This document shows, one piece after another, positions 1 to 10,058 of a stretch of 64,000 bases of DNA. Positions within the stretch are counted from its first letter, which is position 1. The number at the start of each line of letters is the position of its first letter. The DNA is from Aquatica leii (lineage: Eukaryota; Arthropoda; Insecta; Coleoptera; Lampyridae): positions 23,573,533 through 23,637,532 of the forward strand of contig CM069439.1 in the NCBI GenBank assembly GCA_035610365.1, written 5' to 3'. Under the pieces are notes generated by a model. It had not been told where the DNA came from. It did not search any database and saw nothing but the letters and a program-made list of their open reading frames with translations. A program made the position numbers and the translations under genes.

Positions 1-371
1 AATAGATTATTTATAAATTGAACAAATTATCTAAAAAATATATGAAACATGTACTTACTTGAAGTACAATGTCTTGTAAGACATTGATGCGCTTGTCTTC
101 ATTTTTTTTCAAGCTTAAGAAAGACATCTTAGTTGTCGGTGATTAAACGATAACTAAATTAAACTAATTACATATTAGTTTATATAATAAAAAAATTCAT
201 GAATCTGCAATAAGTTATATGTTTAAAAACACCGAGGTCTATGAACTTTCTTGTTAATTCAGCGATACTATAGATGATTGAACTTTCAAGCGGAAATAAA
301 GCAGATACCAAGCGCATTCTAGAAAATTTGTTGATTCATCAAAAAAATCAGGTCATGAACTTAAAAAAAAT
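1..371. other. AT-rich flank, no gene recognised
   Basis: The left edge of the window is AT-rich and shows no open frame, splice-site pair or repeat end that I can support. It runs into the 20-bp minisatellite. Confidence 0.5.
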
Positions 372-647
372 TCTTGACACCGCAATTGAAATTTGACACC
401 ACAATATGAAATTTGAAACCGGAAGTTGAAATTCGAAACCGGAAGTTGAAATTCGAAACCGGAAGTGGAAATTCGAAACCGGTAGCCGAAATTTGAAACC
501 GGAAGTTGAAATTCGAAACCGGAAGTTGAAATTTGACACCGAATATGGTAATTTGATACCGGAAGTTGAAATTCGACACCAGAAGTTGTAATTTGACACC
601 TAAAGTTGAAATTTGACACCAAGCGTTGAATTTTGACATCGAAAGTT
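372..647. repeat. 20-bp minisatellite, about 14 units
   Basis: Fourteen or so head-to-tail units of 20 bp with consensus TTGAAATTCGAAACCGGAAG; outer units are more diverged and tend to have GACACC in place of GAAACC. The period is exactly 20 across 13 successive units. Because 20 is not a multiple of three and the unit lacks stops on the minus strand, all three minus-strand frames stay open through the array. Those ORFs are a by-product of the repeat and not genes. Confidence 0.9.
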
Positions 648-731
648 CTGGATATCCACACTTTAATTAGAAATTTATTGTTAGGTTAGAACATACATGT
701 TAGTGTAAGGTTAAGCATATACACAAATTCC

Positions 732-734
<3 letters not shown>

Positions 735-764
<30 letters not shown>
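735..764. repeat. Poly-T tract (30 T)
   Basis: Uninterrupted run of 30 T preceded by CCCCC. It could be the poly-A tail of a minus-strand retroposed sequence, but no recognisable body or target-site duplication was seen next to it. Confidence 0.8.
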
Positions 765-767
<3 letters not shown>

Positions 768-1490
768 TCCAAGATATTTGATCGAACATCGAGACATTAA
801 TCATTGAACTTACTACAGCATAAAAATTCACCCTCAGTTTTTGGTGGGGCGGAAATGATTTTTTTTTACTCTTTATTAGTTGTTAAATACTATGCGATTA
901 CATATGTACAATTATTTTTGAATACTATATATATTTCTGCATCAAAGATTCACATTGATTTTTTGTTTTGAGTCATTATTTGATAGTGTTTTTTCAAATA
1001 GTACCGTTTGCAATTATAGAAAAAAAATTCTAACTGTGCTAAAATTATACTCTATATTTATTATACATAAAAAACAAAAGATTTTTTCTCGAAAAAATTT
1101 TAGGGAGTAGTTTTTAAACTTTTAGAATCCTATCGAGTTACATATCAAATTTCTTGATTTGAAGCGGATAATCCAAATATATAAAAAAAATTAGGTAAAT
1201 TATTTTGTTTTATCCAATTTATGAAAACCACCCTCATTTTAGAAACTTTTAACAAGTTTTAATGTACTTTTTGAATTCAATCGCTTATTACGCATATTTT
1301 ATTACATAGGTAAAAATTTGATTTGCTCGTTAGTTTTAAAGATAATTGCATGATTTTATAAAAATTTCTTATTTCATATTTCATCGATACTTACAAACTA
1401 AAAGGTTTAGATTGAAACAAAGTATAATTGGTTTGATCATTTATTTACTAATATCTAATACACTATAATTTTTAGCCTACGACATAGGTC
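765..1490. other. Intergenic AT-rich DNA, nothing recognised
   Basis: No ORF, splice signals or terminal repeats that I can support. The last part probably contains the 3' untranslated region of the minus-strand GTSF1-like gene ending at 1491. Confidence 0.5.
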
Positions 1491-1798
1491 TTAATCATCC
1501 CACGTTTCATAAGACCCCGGAGGAAACACTACTGGTGGTATTGTCCCTGTCATGGGTTGTCGGCTTTTTGGGCTTGCTCCCATGCTGTCATCTTTTTCGA
1601 TACTCCTCTTCGCTTTTCTTTTAGTCTCCTCCGGGTGGCACTTCCATAGATGTTTCTGCCAACCTATGCCGCAGCATCACGTGAAACTTATCATAAGGAC
1701 ACATGACCATATCTATTACAAAAAGAAACACATTTAGATTTGGGTTAATAAAATAAAATGTTTATCTTACCTGCTCCCAAAATAGTGTCGGAGTTCAT
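1491..1798 (-). pseudogene. GTSF1/Asterix-like CHHC zinc-finger protein, two exons, one frameshift
   Basis: GTSF1 (Asterix) proteins are small nuclear cofactors of Piwi-clade Argonautes in piRNA silencing, defined by CHHC zinc fingers that bind RNA. On the minus strand, exon 1 (1798-1771) starts with an ATG preceded by an in-frame stop and ends at a consensus GTAAGA donor. A 58-bp intron (1770-1713) ends in a T-rich tract plus TAG. Exon 2 (1712-1491) opens with ATG-V-MCPYD and ends ...SYETWDD-stop. The finger reads C-x5-H, nine codons plus one extra base, then H-x3-C, which is the CHHC spacing of the family. The extra base (around 1670-1680) throws the second half into another frame. The product would be about 82 residues with one finger, where typical GTSF1 has two, followed by a basic tail and the acidic W-containing end common in the family. 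The single indel may be an assembly error, so the gene may be alive. A one-finger TRM13/U11-48K relative is less likely. Confidence 0.68.
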
Positions 1799-1926
1799 AT
1801 CTTTTATTATTATGTTTATTTCTTTAATCAAATATTATTCAGAATGAGTATCACCACCAACGTTTCACAAATATATACAATTTTCTCCTTCTACTTTTCT
1901 TCCCACTGCACCATTTCTATGATTTG
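1799..1926. promoter_or_regulatory. Presumed 5' flank of the GTSF1-like gene
   Basis: Sequence between the start codon at 1798 (minus strand) and the left end of the Polinton. No clear TATA box or initiator was identified; the call rests only on position. Confidence 0.25.
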
Positions 1927-2045
1927 ATATTGGTGGGGAATCGTCAACGATCGTGAATTTTCAACATTTCGTGAAAAATCGAGCGGGTTCGTAATTCTTT
2001 GACAATTCGTAAACAATCGTGTAGGCTCATAAAACTTTAAATAAG
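1927..2045. repeat. Candidate left terminal inverted repeat of the Polinton
   Basis: Starts with TATTGGTGGGGAATCGTC. Its reverse complement aligns patchily with 14685-14758 (shared CCTACA, CGAT, TTACCGAA, ACGA-TCCCC and CCAATA blocks). Divergence is high, so exact ends are uncertain. Confidence 0.35.
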
Positions 2046-2079
2046 CTTGAACTCTGTTGCGATATTCATTCGTGCAAAA

Positions 2080-5000
2080 ATGGATACCGTATCTAGCTTG
2101 TGCAAACGATACTTGATAGTGACGCGTGTTTACTTTGATAATATAAAAACGTCAAACGAAGTGAATAATCTTAAAGTATATATTAATAATGCAATACAAA
2201 TTGTTCGTAAAGCAATAAAAATAAAATACACAAAGAAAATATACTTGAATCTCCTTTTTCGATTGAAACCAGTTTAGCGCATTTAAAATTTTATCGTTTA
2301 AAACTTAAAGAACTTAAAAAAGTTTTAGTGGTGAAATCCGGTGAAGGTCTATCGACAAATTTAAAACGCAATAAATGTAAAGTTAGTTGGGAAGATGTCG
2401 AATCATGTTTCAAGGACAGAATTCGCACCGGTTTCATATCAAATCTTACTATAAAAGATCCAATTACTTTTTTCAGAAAATCTTTTAAATGTTTTAATAT
2501 AAAAATTAAACAAGCTCTTAGGCAATCTCTTCTTAAAGTAAATGTAATTTTAAGCGCTAATTTTATTAAACCTCAAACTGCTGAAATAGATTTAAAAACG
2601 TTTTGTACTAAAAATAATGTCATCGATCGTACGACTAATTTGAAACAGTGGTATCAAAAACATGTGTTTGATAAGCTTGCAACAAAATTAGAGGAATTTG
2701 CAGAAAAAGATAGTGGCTGGGCTTTACAAGAACTATTGGGACTTAAAGTGAACATTAACAAATACGATCCCTTTAAAGTAGGTTATTCTACTTTTGTATC
2801 GGTTCCAAATTATATAAAAATAAAGCACGCTGTTGTGAACGTTAATAACGATGATCCATACTGTTTTCTTTGGTCTATAGTATCTGCTTTATACCCCGCC
2901 AAGATAAATTCTAATAGACCGTCGTCGTATCCGCATTTCAATCAAGTTTTAAATTGCGATGGTATTAAATTTCCCATAACTATAAAAGATGTGAGAACAT
3001 TTGAAAAACGTAACAAATTATCCATCAATTTGTTCTGTATAGAAAACAAAAAAATTTTACCTTGTTCTCTTAGTTCTATTTCCGAAACAAATGTTAAAGT
3101 AATAAATCTACTTATGCTTCCTTTGAATTCTACACCACAGGTAGATACAAACGACATATCTCAAGCACAATTACTTTTTCATTTTACTTGGATCAAAAAT
3201 TTGTCTGCGCTTTTATCGAAACAACTATCGAGCCATAAGAATAAGAAATTTATTTGTGAACGATGTTTAAATTACTTTACAACTCAAAATATACTTAAGA
3301 AACATAAAATTTGCTGTATGAATTCTAACGAATGTTGGGTCAGGTTACCGAAACAATCCGAAAAGCATCTATCATTTAAAAATTATCGTTATCAGGAGAA
3401 AGTTCCTTTTGTTATTTACGCTGATTTAGAATGTATTTTAGAAAAGTGTAATGATGCAAATTCAAATTTACTTAACACTAAATCAAATTCGTACCAAAAA
3501 CATATACCGTTTAGTATAGCATATTACTTAAAATGTTCATATGATGATACTTTGTCAAAATTTTGCACGTATCGAGGAATAGAGTGCATCGATTGGTTTG
3601 TATGTGAATTGAAAAATATTGTTGATATGTGTTATCGACAACTTAATACGATTGTTCCAATGGAAAAACTAAACAATCAACAACAACAAATTTTCTTATC
3701 TTCTAGAGTATGTCACATTTGTAAACAACCTTTTAATGTTGATCAAGTAAGAGTTCGAGATCATAACCATCAAACAGGGATGTTCAGGCGAGCCGCTCAT
3801 CAGAGTTGCAACTTAAACTATAAAGATGAATACTGTGTACCTGTAGTATTTCATAACATGAGTGGATACGACGCACATTTTATTATTAGAAAATTATCCA
3901 CATTATTTGAAGGAAACATTAAATTATTACCAATAAATAAAGAAAAATATATTTCTTTTACGAAATCGATACCAAATACAAATATTTCCCTTAGGTTTAT
4001 AGATTCTTTCCGTTTTATGTCGCAAAGTTTAGATCGTCTTTCTTCTAATTTGTTAGACGATCAATAAGATTACAAAATCTTATTGCAATAGTTTAGAAGA
4101 GTTTCGTTTATTAAACAAGAAAGGAATATTTCCTTACGATTATGTGGATTCTTGGACAAAGTTAGAAGAAACGTGTTTACCGCGTAAAGAAGATTTCTAT
4201 AGTCAGTTGAACGATGAAAATATTAGCGATGAAGATTATGCTCATGCTGTAAATGTTTGGAAAGTTTTTGGTATTCGAAATATAGGCGAATATTCTGATT
4301 TGTATTTAAAAACAGATGTACTTTTACTAGCTGACGTGTTTGAAACTTTTCGCGAAACTTGTTTAAAAACATATACTTTAGATCCGTTACACTATTACAC
4401 TGCCACCGGATTAACGTTTGATGCTATGTTAAAAACTACAAACATTTCGTTAGAACTTCTCACCGATATCGATATGGTTATGTTCGTTGAGAAAGGAATT
4501 AGAGGAGGTGTTTCTCAATGTTCTAATAGATACGCTAAGGCAAATAATAAATATATGAAAAATGGTTTCGATTCTACTAAAGATAGTACATATTTAATGT
4601 ATTTTGATGTAAATAACTTATATGGAGCCGCCATGTCTCAATATTTACCATACGGAAATTTTGAATTTATGAAGAATTATGATGTTCAAGAAATTTTGAA
4701 TACACCTGATGACTATGTCGTTGGATACATCATTGAATGTGATTTAGGTTATCCAATTCAGTTACACAATTTACATAGCGATTTGCCATTGGCACCTGAG
4801 CATATGGTTCCTCCGACTTCAAAAACTAAACTTAAAAAATTATTATTAACTTTGTTTCCAAAAGAACGATACATTGTTCACTATAGAAACTTGAAAATGT
4901 ATTTAAGATTAGGTATGCAATTAAAAAAGTTTATAGAGTGCTCAAATTTTGTCAGTCTCCTTGGCTAAAACAATACATAGACTTAAATACAAAATTACGT

Positions 5001-5862
5001 CAACAATCTAAAAATGACTTTGAAAAGGATTTTTATAAATTAATGATTAATGCAATTTATGGTAAATGCATGGAAAATGTTAGAAAACATAGAGATATAC
5101 GTTTAGTAACAAAATGGGATGGAAGATGGGGAGTACGATCTCTTATCTCAAAACCAAATTTTCACAGTTCAGTTGTATTTGATGAAGATATGGTTATCAT
5201 AGAAATGAACAAATTAGAAATATGTATGAATAAACCTATTTACGTTGGATTTAGCATATTAGATATTTCAAAAATTTTTTATACGAATTTCATTATGACT
5301 ATGTTATAAAAACCTTCGGAGAAAACGTCAAATTGTTATATACAGACACCGATAGTTTGATTTACAGCTTTAAAGATATAGACATCTATAGATATATTAA
5401 ACAAGATAGTTATCGCTTTGATACTTCCGATTATCACATTGATAACATTTATCAAATACAACAAAAACAAAAAACAACCGGGATTAATGAAGGATGAAAA
5501 TAATGGAAAGATAATGCTAGAATTTGTAGGACTTAGGTCGAAAATGTACTCTTACATTGTTGATGAAGATTTTCTAAAAATTAATTAAAAAATCTAAGGG
5601 ATGCAAAAAATCTTCTATCAAATCAATTACTTTTGAAGACTATAAAAAATGTTTATTTGATAAAAAAGTTTTTGAAGCTGATCAACGACTTATTAAATCT
5701 AAACAACACAATGTATTCTCAGTTAAACAAAGTAAAATTGTTCTTAGTCCTTATGATGACAAACGCATGCTCAGTTATAATAATACCGATACAAGACCGT
5801 GGGGTTATCTATATCAACCGTTTGGAGGATTGATTTATAAAATCGTTGCTTGTAACATCTAA
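2080..5862 (+). pseudogene. Protein-primed DNA polymerase B (Polinton PolB), several frameshifts
   Basis: Family-B, protein-primed replicative polymerase that copies the element from its termini. The N-terminal piece starts at ATG 2080 and runs open to 2277. The main block at 2328-4067 holds a cysteine-rich segment and the exonuclease motif YADLEC (about 3417). The next block to 4968 has YLKTDVLLLADVFE (about 4310) and palm motif A, FDVNNLYG (about 4600). A third block has motif [11 protein letters not shown] (about 5045), and then motif C, YTDTDSL (about 5338), lies in another frame. The characteristic C-terminal region ending ...YKIVACNI-stop runs to 5862. Frame changes fall near 2280, 4065, 4945, 5265, 5490 and 5585. 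The three carboxylate motifs remain recognisable, but no full-length product can be made. Assembly error could explain one break, not all of them. Confidence 0.9.
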
Positions 5863-5905
5863 ATTTCATACGTTTAGTTGCGATTCAACGGCTTACAACC
5901 ATAAT

Positions 5906-6658
5906 ATGATGGATGTCAGTTTACAAATTGCTTTAGAAGCACAACAAGCTAAAGAAAAAGTTTATGAAAAATATTTCAAGAATGCGATTCGTTTTAATGA
6001 AACAGATACTGCAAAAGAAACTCTACAATTTTTGTTGAAGAAAGAAAACTTTGTTGTTCCAAGCGACATTATTTCCTTTGCCGCATTGTATGGAAATAAA
6101 TTGAGAGTGGATGACTTGTGCCAACTTTTGGATAAGAGACGAAGCATAGACAATTATGTCAACAACGTTGTGTTTGTTTGCAAAACAGAAAAATGTGAAT
6201 CGATAAATTTAAATAAACTAGATGATATATTAGTTCTACATAGTTTAGAGCGCAATATTTCATTCAAATTGTATATTTTGAAGCTACTATCTAACTTTAA
6301 CATTATCAATGCATGTCGTTTAGATTATCCTGTACAAAATACATTAAAAAATCATAAAGACATTAAATCGTGCATAGACGAATGCATTTGCAATGCATCA
6401 TACCTTGCTGACAGTCAAATTCTAAAAAAGTTTATTACCGCTCTTATCTGTCGAAACATATCTTTTAAATTTAATCCTTCAGAAAACGAAAAACATGCGG
6501 AAATATTGTTGTGGATACAGAAGAATATAAGTAAAGGAACACACCATCCAGATGCTGTATTAGGTTGGACATCTGGTCCAGATTCGGCAAAATGGCCTTC
6601 CACTAATTTAGAAGATTACAAAGAAACGTTATCTTATCTAATGTTAATTACACATTAA
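5906..6658 (+). CDS. Uncharacterised Polinton protein, 250 aa
   Basis: Intact ORF starting 44 bp after the PolB stop; I chose ATG 5906, the first of two adjacent ATGs, over an upstream non-ATG extension. The product is hydrophilic and mixed-charge with a helical-looking N-terminus (SLQIALEAQQAKEK). It has several dispersed cysteines, including a CIDECIC cluster near residue 175, and a Gly/Trp/Pro-rich C-terminal stretch (HHPDAVLGWTSGPDS). No signal peptide or transmembrane helix is evident, and I recognise no catalytic motif. Its place after PolB on the same strand suggests an early, replication-side gene rather than a virion gene. It is open while PolB is broken, which may be chance or later decay. 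Confidence 0.6.
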   Translation: MMDVSLQIALEAQQAKEKVYEKYFKNAIRFNETDTAKETLQFLLKKENFVVPSDIISFAALYGNKLRVDDLCQLLDKRRSIDNYVNNVVFVCKTEKCESINLNKLDDILVLHSLERNISFKLYILKLLSNFNIINACRLDYPVQNTLKNHKDIKSCIDECICNASYLADSQILKKFITALICRNISFKFNPSENEKHAEILLWIQKNISKGTHHPDAVLGWTSGPDSAKWPSTNLEDYKETLSYLMLITH

Positions 6659-6780
6659 TAACAATAAAAAACTAGTATTTATATTTTGTTTTATTTTAAA
6701 CCTTGTGATATACATCCTATTTCTACTACCTATCGCAAAATCTTTAAATAATAATACATAAAATTTACATTCATGATTCA

Positions 6781-8001
6781 CTATATTAATGATATAATAT
6801 TTTTTATTGGTACATATTTTACAGTCCTATCGTGAAGTATTAAACAATATGCGGTTGTTTTATCGGGAATATTTACATTTGTTTCAAATTCAATTTTAAT
6901 ATCTATGGGACCTCTTTTTAATTCTTCCTTTTGCTTAGAACAGTCTATAACTGCGATTGGAGCATATCTTTTAAATTCTTCTGGTGTGAATATCGGCTCG
7001 CTATCTTTGTAAAGAAACGAAGTTTGAAATTCGGTGAATAGTTCATACAACAAAGCATACTGGTTGTTTTTAAAATTTAAATTTAAGTTGTCATAAGGAT
7101 ATACTGCATCATTAAGAAAAACTTTAATATTAGTCAAATTGCAATGATCAAAGCGACTGCAGTCTTTATTTATTTGATTTTTCTATCGGTCTGAAAACCA
7201 AAGATTATACATTGAGGCTTTTCTATTGAAGACTTAATAGCCCACGTATGTTTTTGTGTTTGTGGTAATGATGGGTATTCGTGTAATTCTCTACTTCTGA
7301 ATGGAATGTATAACTCTCTTCCACTTTTAATAATATCGAGCAGTTTTAATTGTTCTTTAATTGAAACAGATATGTGTGGAACTCGCCAACTGACCTTATG
7401 TAGCTGAACTTTGATATTTTTATATTGTCATCAACTACTAAAGCGTTATTATCGGTATTACTGCGAAGCAACACCAATTCTTGTCTACAATTGATCACTA
7501 CTTTTTAAAATCTTCGCACGATCCTAAAATCATTCGAAGAGGTATAACCGCATCAAAATTTCCTGAAGATATATCCAATAATCTTGAATTGCCTATTGGA
7601 AACCAACCACTGTTTTCAAGAGCTTTGCTTTCTTCTGTATTGTACGACACATAACCTTTTAAAACAGACATAATTCCTGGATTTCTAACGCGATCGATAA
7701 CTTCTCCAGAAATTTCTAAACGAATCTCATCAAACAAAAATAAGATACCCATATTAACAAAGTGAATATTGGGCGTTTGAATCTTTGCGTTTTTATCATC
7801 ATATGCTTCTACTTTTCCTTGTACATGAAGAGAGCTACACCAAGGTAACGTATATAATTCTTGTTGTTGTATAGGAATTCTGATTTCATCGTTGTTGTTA
7901 AATGAACTTGATGCATAAGGTGGATGACTTCGTTTTTCTGCATATGATATTGTGGTATCAAAAACTGGTGGTTCGTTTACTTTTAAAATTTCATAATTCA
8001 T
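6781..8001 (-). pseudogene. Polinton major capsid protein (double jelly-roll), broken
   Basis: The double jelly-roll major capsid protein forms the icosahedral shell of polintovirus-type virions. The N-terminal half (8001-7498) starts MNYEILKVNEPPVFD, contains the block DEIRIPIQQQELYTLPW, and ends at a stop after ILGSCEDFKK. The C-terminal half (7137-6781) contains NDAVYPYDNLNLNFKNNQYA, the block APIAVIDCSKQKEELKRG and a terminal HDRTVKYVPI segment, all typical of insect Polinton capsid proteins. Between them (about 7138-7497) homologous sequence continues in shifting frames with several stops. The start ATG lies just after the stop of the upstream small basic ORF (8003). No complete capsid protein can be made from this copy. 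Confidence 0.8.
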
Positions 8002-8002
8002 T

Positions 8003-8180
8003 TTACGTTCGTAATTTTAGTCCTAAAGATTCGAGGAATTTTTATTCTTTCGTGTTAAGCGATTGATTTTAGCAGACCGACTGAACAGTTTAGCTTTTTT
8101 GGATTTATATACTTTTTTATTGTCTTGGTAATATTAATATGTTTATTCCAATTTTTATTTTTATTAAACACGATTCCCAT
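8003..8180 (-). pseudogene. Small basic Polinton virion protein, about 59 codons, two frameshifts
   Basis: The ATG (8180-8178) overlaps the stop codon of the minor capsid gene by one base (TAATG), and its TAA (8005-8003) lies 1 bp before the major capsid ATG. The stretch therefore sits as a packed cistron between two virion genes. The product is lysine/arginine-rich: it starts MGIVFNKNKN and continues with a KKAKLFSRSAKINRLTRK block in another frame, then a short FLESLGLKLRT end in a third. Compact basic proteins of this kind in virions often condense DNA or link core to shell, but that is inference. It is too short and too broken to show as one ORF. Confidence 0.55.
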
Positions 8181-8923
8181 TATAATGGTTTATTGGATTT
8201 TTTAAGATGCAACCTAACCGTGATTATCTCTCCTCTGAAATCGACTAAATTTTGATCTTGATCCGTTATTTTTATAGTAATTTCGTCTATTTGCTTCGTG
8301 TTAATTGGTAAATAAATTACGTTAGTTGGAGTTTCTATAATTTTATATCCTGGTGGGACTGTAGGAAAAAACTCATGAATCACATGTACTGGCTCGCCGT
8401 TTCTGAATGAACTGGTGACGATATTGCATTCTACGCATAACGCGTTTAATTTAAAAATTTTACAAGGAAAATCTGATGTGTTTCTTCTATTTGCTTTCAG
8501 GATTTTAGGTTTGAAACCCAATAAACTACTGATGGAACCTTTCTTAGAGAAATCAATATCTAAACTGCATATAAGTTCAGATCGTAAAGTATTATTATTT
8601 CCTTTTATGGTTATTGTAGGAGCAGACTGAGATTCATGTGTATCTTTGTTTTCGTACACCGGGTATTTTAAAAGTTGTTCACCTAAATAATTATTCAAAT
8701 CATCAATTTCATAAGAACCTTCAGGAATTGCAATGCAGAGTTCTGTGCCATTTTGCAGTATAAAATGACATTTATTATTAGAGCTGTCTATATTCATGAT
8801 TGAGTTAAAAGTTTCTAAATTTATCAAACCCAAAACATAATCTTCATCTTCTAATATGATGGGAGGATAATACTTACTAGAAAGAATGGATTCCGCTCCA
8901 GTCAAGGTAAATGTGGAAGACAT
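8180..8923 (-). CDS. Polinton minor capsid (penton-like, single jelly-roll) protein, 247 aa
   Basis: Intact ORF. It resembles the minor capsid proteins of insect Polintons, which occupy the vertices of the particle. Recognisable blocks are YYPPIILEDEDYVLGLINLE (about residues 18-37), IAIPEGSYEIDDLNNYLGE (about 64-82), GSISSLLGFKPK (about 131-142), HEFFPTVPPGYKIIETPTNV (about 184-203) and a terminal VDFRGEIITVRLHLKK. Size and beta-rich character fit a single jelly-roll. Its stop overlaps the next ATG, consistent with a tightly packed virion gene block. The start ATG 8923 is the first in frame. The assignment as minor capsid rests on family resemblance and position, not on a structural test. 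Confidence 0.72.
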   Translation of the reverse strand: MSSTFTLTGAESILSSKYYPPIILEDEDYVLGLINLETFNSIMNIDSSNNKCHFILQNGTELCIAIPEGSYEIDDLNNYLGEQLLKYPVYENKDTHESQSAPTITIKGNNNTLRSELICSLDIDFSKKGSISSLLGFKPKILKANRRNTSDFPCKIFKLNALCVECNIVTSSFRNGEPVHVIHEFFPTVPPGYKIIETPTNVIYLPINTKQIDEITIKITDQDQNLVDFRGEIITVRLHLKKSNKPL

Positions 8924-9121
8924 TATACTGCTTGTAGCTTACTAAACTGTAAACTCAAATGTATCAAGATTATATAGTAATCTTAAATGCTAAGAATAAA
9001 CTCTACTACTACTCAATGGTGTTCGAATCTTATTACCTGAAACCTTATTCAAACTCAGGTTTGAACCCGGGGCTTCTCGGTTACAAAGCCAACATCTAAC
9101 TAAATGAGCCACCGAGAAACC
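8924..9121 (-). repeat. tRNA-derived SINE-like insertion
   Basis: Read on the minus strand from 9121 there is a tRNA-like head: TTTCTCGGTGGCTC followed by TTAGTTAGATG (A-box-like), an anticodon-arm-like GGCTTTGTAACC, then a good B box, GGGTTCAAACC. The tail is non-tRNA AT-rich DNA reaching roughly 8940. The T-stem pairing is poor and there is no 3' CCA-type end, so this is not a working tRNA gene. It lies in the virion block between the minor capsid and protease genes. Confidence 0.55.
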
Positions 9122-9500
9122 TATCGTAATTATATTTATCTAAAAATTTTAAACACAAATGTCCACAGTTAACAGTATTAAAAGATTGAAAATGATTGTG
9201 ATTGTAGATTATATTACAAGGACCGTTACTCTTTAAGTATTGCGTTAATTCCAATGGAGGCTGTAAGTTTCCAAAACTATCAAAATAAACTGCGCGTGTC
9301 CCAATCTTTTTATAAGCTGTCCAATGTGTTCCAGTTCCATTTTTATCATCCAAATTTATTATACCACATTCAACGGCACTTACTCCGGATTTAGGTAGTT
9401 CATCTTTCATAAATACTCCGCGAAAGTTTCTTATTTTTAATTTTTTGCATATTTGTATAAATCTATGTTAGTGAGCGCTCGTTTTGGGAGTTTTATCGTA
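9096..9500 (-). pseudogene. Adenain-like cysteine protease (C5 family) of the Polinton, one frameshift
   Basis: Adenovirus-type maturation protease that processes capsid and core precursors. The main open part (9410-9096) contains the catalytic His in GTGTHWTAY, the acidic residue in VYFDSFG, and the nucleophile in VNCGHLCLKF, spaced as in the family. The N-terminal family block (LPKRALTNIDL, then KIRNFRGVF) lies upstream at about 9500-9411, but a frameshift near 9437 separates it from the rest, so the ATG at 9410 is internal. The start overlaps the end of the pVI-like gene. The C-terminus (DRFLGGSFS) is read from the SINE-like head, so the native end may be replaced by a few residues. Confidence 0.8.
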
Positions 9501-10058
9501 AGTTTTTTGTGTTTTTCGCCGTCCTAAAAAAGACCAAATCCTTTTATATGGTTGTAAATATAATCCGTTTCCAGATTTATTTAGTGCTATTGCTTCCATA
9601 GTTTGATTATGTCTTTGATTTTCTTTAAGTTTTTCTTTAGCATCTTTTGCCGCAATTACTGTTTTGCAATAGCTGCGGCGCCGCCACCTAACGATCCTAA
9701 TGCGCCGAGAGCAGCAAAAATAGGGATTAGCGGCAAAAACCCACCAACTTTTGGCACTGGTATTACACGAACAGGTTTTACTTTTTTTCGTCCTTTTAAT
9801 GATTTTACAGCAGTAATAGCCGCATTGAGAGCATCTTTAGCGTTTAGAAATTTTTTGTTTTAATGCACATTTAGCACTTTTTATTAAATCATGGAAGTTT
9901 AATCCTTTTTCATGCTTTGTTTTGGACCTCCTTGTTTTTATACGAAGTCGTTTAGTGCCAGATTGATAACTCATACCAAGTTTTATTTTAGCTTTCATAG
10001 CAGTTGTTACACCCAACGCAGCTAATTTTTCTCCTAATGACGAATCAGTAGAATACAA
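9468..10058 (-). pseudogene. Hydrophobic pVI-like Polinton virion protein, one frameshift
   Basis: The first part (10058-9837) is basic (KTRRSKTKHEKGLNFHDL) and stops after KQKISKR. The second part, in the next frame, runs to 9468. It carries a basic stretch, then a Gly/Ala-rich hydrophobic segment (GGFLPLIPIFAALGALGSLG, about 9690-9750), then a polar helix with EAIALNKSGNGLYLQPYKR. A short basic N-terminus followed by one membrane-active-looking segment is what insect Polintons encode at this place and resembles adenovirus pVI/pX in layout. A role in membrane disruption or DNA condensation is inferred. The frameshift is near 9845. The 3' end overlaps the protease reading frame. Confidence 0.62.

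Noticed and set aside
372-647. CRISPR-like array
   Set aside because: Units are directly adjacent with no unique spacers, and the sequence is eukaryotic.
348-661. Three overlapping minus-strand ORFs of 83-102 codons
   Set aside because: They are translations of the 20-bp tandem repeat in each phase, with a 20-residue period and no other support.
1552-1737. Plus-strand 61-codon ORF with a hydrophobic start resembling a signal peptide
   Set aside because: It is antisense to exon 2 of the GTSF1-like gene, which has splice sites and a family signature.
8415-8630. Plus-strand ORF inside the Polinton
   Set aside because: Shadow of the intact minor capsid gene on the other strand.
9040-9121. Functional tRNA gene (minus strand, Thr-like TGT anticodon region)
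   Set aside because: The acceptor and T stems do not pair properly and it is followed by SINE-like sequence; only the promoter boxes are tRNA-like.
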